The notes beneath the pieces were generated by a model. It searched no databases and was not told where the DNA came from. It was given only the letters and a program-made list of their open reading frames with translations. A DNA stretch of 64,000 nt. It comes from Arabidopsis thaliana (taxonomy: Eukaryota; Streptophyta; Magnoliopsida; Brassicales; Brassicaceae). Below are positions 41,201-51,128 of the stretch, piece by piece. A program made the translations under genes and the position numbers. Numbering within the stretch: position 1 is the first letter of the stretch; every line of letters starts with the position of its first letter. The stretch covers positions 7,192,001 through 7,256,000 of the forward strand of contig NC_003076.8 of NCBI RefSeq assembly GCF_000001735.4, given 5' to 3'.

Positions 41201-43250
41201 GTACTCTTCATCTTGAAGACAACTAATGTTTGATTTTAAATCCTGATACTATTAAAGTATTAATTAACCCCAAAAAAAACCAAAAATCCTGATACCAGTG
41301 GGGGTAATGGGAGACCAAAATTCAAACTTGAATATATAAAATAATGGTTTGGTGAAATAGATCTTCATACAGTTGTCATGGCTGATGAATTTAGTTTTTC
41401 ATTCGCGAGAATTAATTTGTGAGGGTTGGTTTTATGGAATTACGTTCCGTTTGACACGTGAATGGAGATGCTTTATGCATGTGAATTTTAACTTGCTTTA
41501 GGTAAATTAATTAACCAAAAGAATATCTATGATTCCCCGATAAATGAAAAGAAAGAAAGATAAAGTTTTAGTGCCCAAGAAATGAAAATTTCAAAGAGAA
41601 AAAGTGAAATGAAAATGTGAAGACTTTAAAATAAAAAGAATAGAGCACAATCGAACAACGATGAGAAGACAATTATCATAAAGATACTTTTGATTTACGT
41701 CCTCGGACTTGCCGTTACTATTATATAAATTCATGTCTATTGTGATCATAGCAACTATATAAGAAAAAGTAAAGAAGGTTTTCCCAAATTTAAAATCGAT
41801 ATCTGCATACTGCGTTATTTACTATTCATGCAAACTAGTTCGTCGGTTGTCATATTTTAAAGTGTTAGAATTAACAAATGAATTTGAATTATTATAAATA
41901 ACATTAGCTTTTAAAAAGGGATATAATCGTATTAGATGTTTAATTTAAACAACAATTCTTTGATTAGAAAAAGAAAACAGATTTGAATTAGTTGTCCTAA
42001 ATATAAAATATATATAACCATTGTTATGAAAAAGATAGGAAACTAAAGAAGGAATATATTTGGTAGTCATTGATCTTTTGCTTAACCACTTATCTTCCAG
42101 ACCGGGCTGGTCCGCACCATCCCTTGTGTCCACAGCATTAACTCCTATATTGCTTCCTCCACTAGTCTACTCTATTCGCTCCGTTTTATCTACCAAATAC
42201 CAACATTTCTTCATTCAAAAACAAAACATATTTTTAACCCATTACAATAAAACAAACTAACCCATGTCGGTATGGTTATATGATTATTCGTTTCAGTAAA
42301 GTAATTAAAGAACATTTTATATCATTCTCAAATCGAAATAGCATTCACACAAAACTCTCAATCGAAAACTTTACTGCTACAAAGATACAAAACGAAGTAG
42401 TGTATATGTTGAATATAGAACGGTCCACTAGAAAACGATGTCATATAGAGTTCAATTACAGCTATTCTTTTAGGAAGGACCATTCCACATTCAATTTTGA
42501 TTCACATACTTTTCAGTTTTCATATCTCTATCTCTCCACAACTACATTACAATGATGTGATGTGATATGCCCAACACGGTATGTTTTAGTATGTATCTAC
42601 TGTGCTCTACATATATAGACAAACACACACACATACATTGTTCGTAAATTTTAATTCGACTCTAGAGTTATGAACTTTTTCTCAATTTTTGTTTCCACCC
42701 AATGTCATACTTGACCATGTTAGGTGACACTCAAAATCATTTTGTGACAAATCTATACGAGTTCTTCGTAGATTCAATAAGAAACTTTTATAGAGCTGCG
42801 GATATTTATTACGATGTGATTTTTATATGTGCAAAAAAAAAAGATGACTCATGAGGATATTTTACACGAAAAACTTATATTTTCTCAAAACAATCCAGAT
42901 TTTGGAATGCCATCTACTTGCACAATTGTTGCCATTGTGGATTTTGGATTTAACAAACATCCAAAGTCCTATATATGTGAGTTGGTCCCTACCCTCCGAG
43001 TCCAAATTCAGTTCTTATTTATATCTCAATATAGGAGAAAGAAAAAAATAAGAAACTGAAAAGACCCAATTGTATGGTACACTCAAAACCTTATAGTGTA
43101 AGAATTAAAACCCCATAAATTAATAAAAATAACTGTTTAAAATTGTTTTTTATCACGTAATATCTCTATTATTTAATAAATTATTATAGTCGAGATGCTA
43201 TTAATTTATAAAGGTTTTACTGTGGATATATATTAATCTTTGAGTTTTGT
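38230..43250. other. Left part of an 8-kb gene-poor block
   Basis: AT-rich DNA with only short frames, none with a codon pattern or motif I recognise. A less AT-rich patch at 42090-42150 may be a fragment of decayed coding DNA. No tRNA, rRNA or snoRNA was seen. Confidence 0.55.
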
Positions 43251-43377
43251 TGGATACAAAGACAAATGATTTTTTTTTTTTGTTAAACTACAAAGATAAA
43301 TGATACCAAACTTTAAAGAGACACAAAGTAAAAGAAAAAGAAAAAAATAAGTACCTTGATAGTTGATACCACACTAT

Positions 43378-43540
43378 AAACAAGTTGATATCAGAGACAA
43401 GAATCTATAATTATTTATAGTATCAATCTGCAATGAAATCTACATTTTTGTTTTTATTAAGGTGAATGAAATCTACTGGTGAGGAAAAGTTCCATGTGAC
43501 CTGCTGAGCAGAATTTGTAGTCTCTGATATCAACTTGTTT
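43378..43540. repeat. Perfect 21-bp inverted repeat around a 121-base loop
   Basis: The left arm at 43378-43398 (core AAGTTGATATCAGAGAC) is the exact reverse complement of the right arm at 43520-43540 (core GTCTCTGATATCAACTT). The arms do not extend further on either side. The loop is AT-rich and noncoding. Confidence 0.9.
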
Positions 43541-44157
43541 ATTTCTCGTTAGTCCTCATCATTCATAACTGTATATTGATATTATTGATATTAAGGCGAA
43601 ACCTGAGCCAAGTCGCGGGCTTTTTTCTTTTAAATGTACTTTTGTTAAGTTGTATGTAGGTATTGAATGTTATTTGTCATGATTCATCAATGCATTTGTT
43701 AATTTTTTTAAGTAAGATCTATATAGCTTTCACAAGTTTTGGAAGCTATTTTTTTGTATTACGAACATTATTTTAGACGAGTCATTAAGAAAAAAAAGTG
43801 AAAAGAGTTAAAAATCACCAGATGTTAATTCTGGTGAGGTTAAAGTCATTGTAGATTCTTAAGAATATATTATATGGAGTTATCATCTTTGATTTTAGTC
43901 TTCCACATGCATACTTGATTCATATGTTGAAAAAGCATAAAGAGCTAAAATCTATGTTTGTTTGTTTTTCAAAACTTGAAAATTAAAACTTAGATTGTTG
44001 GATAATCGAATAACCATACCAGAGAGATAAATTTAATTAGACCTTAAAAGACAAAAATGACATCTTAGTTGTACCAAAATCTCTAAACCGATTGAATATA
44101 ATCAATCTTTTTTTAATTGGCTTCATCAACCCATCAATTTATTCATTATCAACACAA

Positions 44158-44282
44158 TATCATCATCATCATTACCCTCTCATAATATCATACTATCATC
44201 ACCATCATCATCATACTATCGTCTTCATCACCATATCAACATACCATAGTCATGATAGATATCATCATGATGATAACATTAT
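44158..44282. repeat. ATC/CAT-rich imperfect microsatellite
   Basis: Clusters of ATC triplets (for example 44159-44174 and 44196-44217) are mixed with ATACTATC and CATAGTC variants. It directly adjoins the 28-bp minisatellite on its right. Confidence 0.85.
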
Positions 44283-44580
44283 CATAAACTTGTAATTTTC
44301 ATGCCAAAAACATAAACTCTTAATTTCTTTGCCAAAAAAGTAATCCCGTAATTTTCCCGCCAAAAAAGGAAATCCGTAATTTTCCCACCAAAAACATAAA
44401 TCCGTAATTTTTCCGCAAAAAAAAACTAAACCTTTAATTTTCCCGCAAAAAACGTATATCCGTAACTTTGCCGCCAAATTAATGTAAATCCATAATTTTC
44501 CCGCCAAAAACGTAAATCTGTAATTAGCTTGCCAAAAACATAAACCCGTAATTTTCCTAATATAAATGTAAATCCGTTAA
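44283..44580. repeat. 28-bp minisatellite with TTCCCGCCAA motifs, about 10.6 copies
   Basis: Diverged copies each carry a CRTAAATCCGTAATTTT half followed by a CCCGCCAAAAA half. Most copies are 26-32 bases long, through changes in the A run. Three copies hold an exact TTSSCGSSAA match (44354-44363, 44468-44477, 44498-44507). The minus-strand frame through it is only the repeat being translated. Confidence 0.9.
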
Positions 44581-44759
44581 CCAGTCATAAAGCTTCCAAA
44601 AACGCACCAATTTCTAAACCAGTCGTTCAAAAAGTTTTATAACGCTTGAAACCACAACCGTCTGATTCCGTAAACTCATGCAGTCACAAACGTAGGCACT
44701 TCGTTTCAACCAGTCAAGCTTTTAGATAAGTTTTCTTAGTCATTGGCATTCGATTGTTT

Positions 44760-45190
44760 ATCCAGTATCGGTTCGTATCTATTCGGTTATTGGTTCTTTC
44801 AGTTATAAAGTTTAGTATGCATTCGGTTATTTTAAAATTTTGGTTCGGTTTGAGTTCGGATTCGGTTCGGTTCCGGTTCTTTCGGTTTTAAAAATTATAT
44901 CTATTCGGTTATTGTTTTAAAATATTTTTGGATATTTTGGTTATTTTGATATTTTCATATATTTTTGGTTACTTTCGACTATTTTTACTATTATATATCT
45001 ATTTTTAATTATTAGGTTTAAAAATAACTAATAATTTTAAAAATATAATTATATTTCGGATAGTTTCGGTTATCCAAAATATTTTGGTCTGTATCCATTC
45101 GGTTTCAGTTATAGAATTTAATATCCATGCGGTTATTTTCAAATTATTTGTTCGGTTCGGTTTAGTTTTTTCATCGGTTTTGGTTTGGTA
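44760..45190. repeat. GGTT(C/A)-rich low-complexity tract
   Basis: CGGTT, GGTTCGG and GGTTATT units recur throughout, with a TATTTTTGGTTAT..TATTTT centre. It is of the CGGTTCGGTT type often seen in plant spacer DNA and in the subterminal parts of mobile elements. I found no terminal structure. Confidence 0.7.
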
Positions 45191-45494
45191 CAGCGCTGCG
45201 GTTTATTTTCCGAGGTCTAAGTTTTCTAGATTATGAAGTTTAGACCCATATTTTTATACAGATTTTAGTTTTGAAAATAGTTTGGTTGGCTAGGCCCATG
45301 TCTAATTTTAATTTTGTTAAGTTAATAGGATGACATGGAAAAATAGTAAGTTTTTATTGGTTAATGTAAATGAGGTGTATTAATCGAAATGTTCTGATTG
45401 ACTGTTGATTTTAATGAGGTGTCAAGCTGTGGTTAACTGAAAAAGCTGAGGTGTCAGCACATGAGAGACTTGTAGTGTTTTTATGGTGTTGATT

Positions 45495-45520
45495 ATAAAT
45501 ATATATATATATATATACTT
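45495..45520. repeat. AT microsatellite
   Basis: A run of TA dinucleotides. A second one lies at about 45837-45856. Confidence 0.85.
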
Positions 45521-46238
45521 AAAATTATCAAACACAAAACATTTTCTTTTCAAAAGTACCAAACAGCTGATTGAGTACATTACCAATGAAGAAGAAAAAT
45601 GATCTGAAAGTGAGTAGTACATTTTCTTGAAACATGAGCCCATGGGCTCTAGAAGTAATGGAAATAGAAAATTAGCACAATGGGCCTGGAATCCTCATGA
45701 GCCCATCTTAGTTGGAGAAGGCCTTGGCTTATGCTGTTCTATATATTTATCAAACAGAAAATCTTCAAATTCGTTACAATATTTTCTTATAGACGAATTT
45801 ACTCTTCATTTAGTTGTTAATCAATTCTTCCGCACTATATATATATATATATATTTTATAAATAGATTCTCAACAAAACTAAATTTTAAACCCAAAATAC
45901 TATATTCTAACTTTATTTAATAAACTAAACGCCAAAATTTCATAATTCTTTTGCAAAAAATTAGAATTTAACGCCTACATAAATACATAGAACTCGTTTC
46001 TAAATAAAAAAAATATAACCATTCTTCAGAAAATAAAACTATTTCCTTATAGAAAAAGGAACCAATAATGAGAGGAGTTGACTACTAAGGTCAATTCCGT
46101 ATGGGATCCACTGAAAAAAATACATCTCTCGTCACGAAAAAGTATAAATATATCTTTCCTTTTTTCTGATTTTAGCCCAATTGTTTTTTTTGTTCTTTCG
46201 TCTTCATAAACAAAACCCTCTCTAGCTGCAACCACACG

Positions 46239-48338
46239 ATGAATTCTTCCGATTTCCCCAACGATTCTCGAGAAAATCGTCGAATCAACACCGATGGAGA
46301 AGCGATCGATGCACTTTTCATGGCGACGGAGGAAGCTGTGACTCGTGATTTCCTATCAGGGTTTCAAAATCAAGACGTGGAGATGGAAGAAAGAAAAAGC
46401 ACCGAAGCAGACGTTGTTAAAACTGGTTCAGATTATTGGCGTGATTATGAAGTTAAGAGAAATTTTAAAGCTGCGAAACATTTTGCTCTTGAATTGCATT
46501 CAGATCTCAAGATTGTTGAAAAAACGGAGGAAGAGGTAGAAGAAGAAGTAATAAGAGATGAAGATAAAAGTGAGTTTCGAAAAGCTAAAGAATCGATCAA
46601 GAAGAGAAGACAAGAGATCTCTACAACAAGTGATATGGAGATAGATCTGAATGTACGAAGGAAAGCTCCTTCGCTTGTGGAGCTGAGTGCGAGAGTTCTT
46701 GCTCAGAATTTTTTAGCTATCAAGTCTTTGAAACTTGTTCCTGATCACTTGAGGAAGAAGCTCTCGTATCTTGTTAGTGGTTTAGGTGAATTCGATACAC
46801 GTCTTATGGAGCTTTTGATTGAAGATTCTCCGAGTGAGATTTGCGCTAAGAACTGTGTCCAATTAGTGGAGGATGACTTGGTAAAGATCTTCTGTGACTG
46901 TGATAGAGTTAGCTTGAAGGTATATTAGAATCCATTTGTTATAGAAGAAGTACTTTTGGTAGCAATCTTTGTTTGTGAAAGTTTCAATCTTTTGCAGGTG
47001 TTGATTCTTGATCTTTGCGGAAGATCGATGACGGATTATACGATAAACCAGTTCTTTAAACGCGCGCCTAACGGATTCCCGTCATTGACTACGTTATCTC
47101 TTCAAGGAGCGTTCTGTTTAACAGACAATGCATTGTTGTTGATATCGAAATCATCTCCTCTGCTTCAGTATATTAACCTCACTGAATGCTCTCTTCTCAC
47201 TTATCGTGCATTGAGGATTCTTGCTGATAAGTTTGGTTCAACTCTTAGAGGGCTTAGTATTGGTGGATGTCAAGGGATTAAAAAGCATAAAGGGTTTAGT
47301 AGCAGCCTGTATAAGTTCGAGAAATTGAACTATCTTTCGGTTGCGGGACTCGTTAGTGTTAATGATGGTGTTGTCAGAAGTTTCTTTATGTTCCGTAGTT
47401 CGATTCTCACTGATCTATCTCTCGCTAATTGCAAGTAAGTTACTCTTTTTAGGCCTTGATATACCAAATTCATTACCAAGTTTTATGCTGAAAACTAATG
47501 TTTTTTTTGCTTTCTCTATAATGGTAACTAGTGAGGTGACTGATGAATGCATGTGGCATATTGGGAGATATTGTAAGAAGCTAGAAGCTCTTGACATCAC
47601 AGACTTGGATAAATTGACTGATAAGTCATTAGAGTTTATTACTGAGGGTTGCAGATATTTGAAATCACTCAAACTTACAAGTAACAGATTTAGGTTCGTA
47701 CAAGTCTCCCAATTTGTTCTTTTTGTACATAACATCCGTTGAGTGTTCTGAATATCATCAATGTATGGGATTACTTTGACAGTGACGAATGTATTGCCGC
47801 GTTTCTTGAAGTCTCGGGAGGTTCTCTTAGAGAACTCTGCCTAAACAAAGTCCGAGATGTGAGTGTTTTTAGTACCTAAAGTCTTGTTCATGTTCAAGTT
47901 GGTTTTCGAAAGTGTTTGAGGAGTTTTGTTTTTAACAGGTTGGTCCAGAGACTGCTTTTTCGCTTGCCAAAGTTTGTAAGATGTTACAATTCTTGGACCT
48001 CTCGTGGTGTCGGAGACTCAAAGAAGATGACCTAAGACGGATTTTGCGTTGTTGCTCGTCACTTCAATCACTCAAGCTATTTGGATGGACGCAGGTATGA
48101 TATTATAGAGAAACCTGTAATTCAGGTTACACTGGTGCCTTTTTTTGTTTATGTTGAATTGAACCTTGGGGTGATCTGTGTCAAAAGTACTTAAATGACA
48201 GTATTATCGTTGTAGGTGGAGGATACATATCTTGAAGAACTTTCAAGATCAGACGTTCATATTACCGGATTGAAACTGACTTCACTCTATGCTCACCTTG
48301 ATAACTTTTACCCAAGTGTAGGTGCCAAGTTCTTCTGA
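46239..48338 (+). CDS. RNI-like leucine-rich-repeat protein (AT5G21900-like)
   Basis: Exons 46239-46919, 46998-47434, 47532-47693, 47783-47858, 47939-48094, 48216-48338; 1635 bases, 544 residues. Residues 1-227 are charged, with acidic and Lys-rich stretches (about 95-135) that could form a coiled coil or carry nuclear signals (IKKRRQ). From about 228 there are leucine-rich repeats of the cysteine-containing F-box/RAD7 kind, such as LTTLSLQGAFCLTDNALLLI, LEALDITDLDKLTDKSLEFI and LQFLDLSWCRRLKEDDL. No F-box is visible. The layout (charged N-terminus plus AMN1/RAD7-type repeats) recalls the RAD7 family of nucleotide-excision-repair and ubiquitin-ligase adaptors, but that function is inference. 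The first ATG of the frame is used and lies about 35 bases into a typical leader. Confidence 0.9.
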
Positions 48339-48788
48339 TGAGTAGACAACTGGCGTTTGTATATATAGCTTTGAATTGATGACCTTTCTTCATTGTTAGA
48401 CCAAATTATAGCTGTTGTACAGGTTCATAGTAAAGAAAAAAAGATAGTGATATATGAACAATGTTACAATGTCTTTTAGAATCAGCTTTTTGTAAAAAGA
48501 TTGAACTAATAGAAAGAGAAGAAAAGTTTTAAGCATATGATCCCTTGGAATATTTTTAGCAGTGTGTGGTCACAACTGTTCACCAGAAACGAAAGAATCT
48601 TCTTTCTCTCTTCTCTTTTTGAGTAAATAGCTAAACCATACCATCTAAACGGCTTTTTGAAACAATCCTGCAACTTGTGTTCAGATTCTTACCAAGAAAC
48701 AAGCCATTTTAGTTCAGATGAACACCAACCGGGGATTGTAAAGAAAGTTACCAGTTGTTTTTATATATTTTGTACTGGCATTTTTCTG

Positions 48789-49127
48789 ATGGAAACGGGA
48801 TCATCCAGCCCGATGATGGGGAGGTTTACTACTTCCAGGAAGCTTTTGGCCATAAGCTTGTCGGTACTAGCCGTGCTCTCACCACTCTACATCGACAGAT
48901 TATCAGAGGAAGATCTAGAAGAGGAAGAAGAACTCTTCAGCTTTATGTTTTCCTTCTCTCTGCTTCTCCTCTTGTTGATTTTAGCCATAGCCTTGTCCTT
49001 GTACAGTGACCCGAGCTTGACCAGGTTTGATCCTTACTGGATTCACAGGCTATGTGGTTCGTTTGGTGGATTGCTTGTCATCCTCATCCTTCTTGTTTTC
49101 GTCTTGATATGCAAAGCCTCTGGTTAG
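48789..49127 (+). CDS. Small three-helix membrane protein, unknown function
   Basis: Single exon, 112 residues, starting METGSSSPMMGRF. Three hydrophobic stretches: about 17-35 (LLAISLSVLAVLSPLYI), about 49-71 (LFSFMFSFSLLLLLLILAIA) and about 90-109 (GGLLVILILLVFVLIC). An acidic patch, RLSEEDLEEEEE, lies between the first two. I believe it corresponds to AT5G21910, described only as an unknown or transmembrane protein. The frame is open upstream to 48657, but without an ATG before 48789. Its function is unknown to me. The membrane helices make a chance frame unlikely, though U-rich DNA can mimic helices. Confidence 0.65.
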   Translation: METGSSSPMMGRFTTSRKLLAISLSVLAVLSPLYIDRLSEEDLEEEEELFSFMFSFSLLLLLLILAIALSLYSDPSLTRFDPYWIHRLCGSFGGLLVILILLVFVLICKASG

Positions 49128-49349
49128 AATCTGAGCGAAAGTTGTTTTGATGCCACAAATGAAGAAGAAAAGCTCATCTCTTGCAAAATTTTTACAATAT
49201 TTCTGTATGTCAGGAACACAACTCTTTTATTCATTTTCTAAAGAAAATTTATACAAAACTCAGAAATCCAAAGATACAGAGTAATAAAATTACTCGAAAG
49301 GTAGATTTTACATTTGAAGCGCAGAAAAGAGTAGATATTTTAGACAGGT

Positions 49350-50765
49350 TCAGGTCATAGAAGCTGAGCTCGGTCTGTGGTCTTTGTGGCTGCTCAACCT
49401 TCTCCTTCTCACCCACTTTGTCTCACTAGAAGCTGGAGAAACGGCTCCATCAGCTGACGGGAGTTCGCAAGGAAGTGCCATAGCCGAGCTGGTGAAGGCG
49501 TTGAGAACAAGGAACGCCAAAATGGGAGACAAATCTAATCCTCCAAGAGGCGGTATGAATCCCCGGAAAATGTTCAAGTATGGATCACATAAAGTGCTGA
49601 AACAATGGTAACGCATATACACATAAATAGGAATCAACTAGGGTTCCTGGGCAGATCAATCAGGGTTTAACCAATCTTTAATCCATTTAAGAGTTGGACA
49701 AAAAAGTAGTAGACAGAGTTTATCCAAAATAAATTTCCTCTAAATCAAGTAAAAAGACTACCTTCAACAATCACGAATAGGACTTCTATGATCTAGATTT
49801 TGTTTTCATGGATTGATCGAAAACTTTTAAACCTGGATAAGATATAAAATCATTGTGGCATTTGAAGGCAACGTTTTACCTGAGGGGGTTAACAATGGCA
49901 GGAGGAGCACTCGGGAACCAGGTGAGTACTAGACGGACGACAAGGATGGTGTTATATATGTTGAGGAAATTGATCAAACCATTAGCAACCACCAATCCTG
50001 CAACTGAATCTCCAGGCAGAACCGCTGCAAATCCGTGATTAGACATCGCAAACCTCACCCTTGTAGTGTTTCTCAAACGAATCTGCAATGCAACAAAATG
50101 ATCTTCATCTTTAAGACATAAAGAACCCAAAACCAGAAGCAAAGGCACACAAAATCATAACCGGACTTATCCAGAAGCCAAGTTTCATCTTTACAAGAAA
50201 AGAACCAAAAAAGATCCCAACTTGAGGACATATATAACTCAGGGTTATCAATGTGAGAAGGTTTTCCAATAAATGCTAAATGATCTAGACAACAATCTAC
50301 TGGCTGTTAAAGAATGACCCATTTTGTATAAATAGAAACCACAAAGATTCACCCATTACAGTAACAATCAGAGCCAAGGCAAGTTCATGAGAAACACACA
50401 ATCATCTTCTTAACTTAATCCATAACATTCTTTAGCATAAGCAGGCTAAGAGAAGTTACCTCGTCGCACAAAATGTGAAATTCGGAAGATAGGCGAACCG
50501 CTTCCTGAAAGAGAGGGTTCTTAGAGGCGAGCGAATGGAGGAATCCTTTAAATTTCTCAGTAGCAGAAATCAGAGACTGATGAAAGTCTTGAATCAATTT
50601 GACGGAGTCTGCAACTGGTGGTAGAAGAAGCAAATTGGGTTTGTTCGAACGCACAAGAGGTGTTTGCGTAAATGCCGAAGAGAGCGATACGAAAAAGTTC
50701 GGTATCGGTCCTGAAGGATTGGATTTCAAGCTTTTCATAGCTGGTTCATTCGCACTCGCCTCCAT
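49350..50765 (-). CDS. YLMG2: YLMG2, YGGT-family chloroplast membrane protein
   Basis: Exons in coding order 50765-50460, 50082-49880, 49596-49350; 756 bases, 251 residues. The N-terminal 100 residues are plant-specific and resemble a plastid-targeting and linker region. A YGGT domain follows from about 140: a hydrophobic stretch INFLNIYNTILVVRLVLTWF, then LCDPYLNIFRGFIPPLGGLDLSPILAFLVLNAF. The C-terminus is Arg/Ser-rich. YGGT proteins such as bacterial YlmG and plant YLMG1 are linked to division and nucleoid distribution in plastids, and CCB3 is a relative needed for cytochrome b6 assembly. That YLMG2 does the same is family inference. It shares a 363-base divergent promoter with the copper ATPase. 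Confidence 0.92.
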
Positions 50766-51128
50766 TGTTGCAAAGCTCTAGATGTGTTGTAGAAGAAGAA
50801 AGCTTGAGAAGATAAAGTTACCTCCAAACAAAAAACAATATTTCAGGAAGATGACACGTGGCATCGCTGTGTCCCGGGGGCTGTAATCCTCTAGCTGAGT
50901 TAGAAGGTCTTACCTATTAAAACTTTGCGTTTTATGTCTCTCTCTGATTTTTCTGGTGACAGCCTGGCTTTTTAAAAATTCCACAAAAATGGCTAATGTT
51001 CGGATATATTCCAAATCCGACGTGTCAACGTTTAGCGATACTCTTTTTAACGAACCATACACCAGTCCACCACTAGTTTCTTACTTGTATACATCGCGTG
51101 ACTATCGTCGTCTGTCTCGCCGGAGAAA
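50766..51128. promoter_or_regulatory. Divergent promoter of YLMG2 and PAA2
   Basis: 363 bases separate the two start codons. A G-box-type GACACGTGGC lies at 50853-50862, nearer YLMG2. No other credible promoter space exists for YLMG2. Confidence 0.6.

Noticed and set aside
42090..42150. Less AT-rich patch that might be an exon remnant
   Set aside because: Very short, no splice context or recognisable protein; left as unexplained.
44265..44507. Minus-strand frame of 80 codons with repeated Gly-Lys-Leu words
   Set aside because: It is the 28-bp minisatellite read through; indels between units break it.
44283..44580. CRISPR-like array
   Set aside because: The units adjoin directly with no unique spacers, and the host is a plant nucleus; it is a minisatellite.
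48657..48788. N-terminal extension of the small membrane protein
   Set aside because: The frame is open but begins at a non-ATG codon; the first ATG is 48789.
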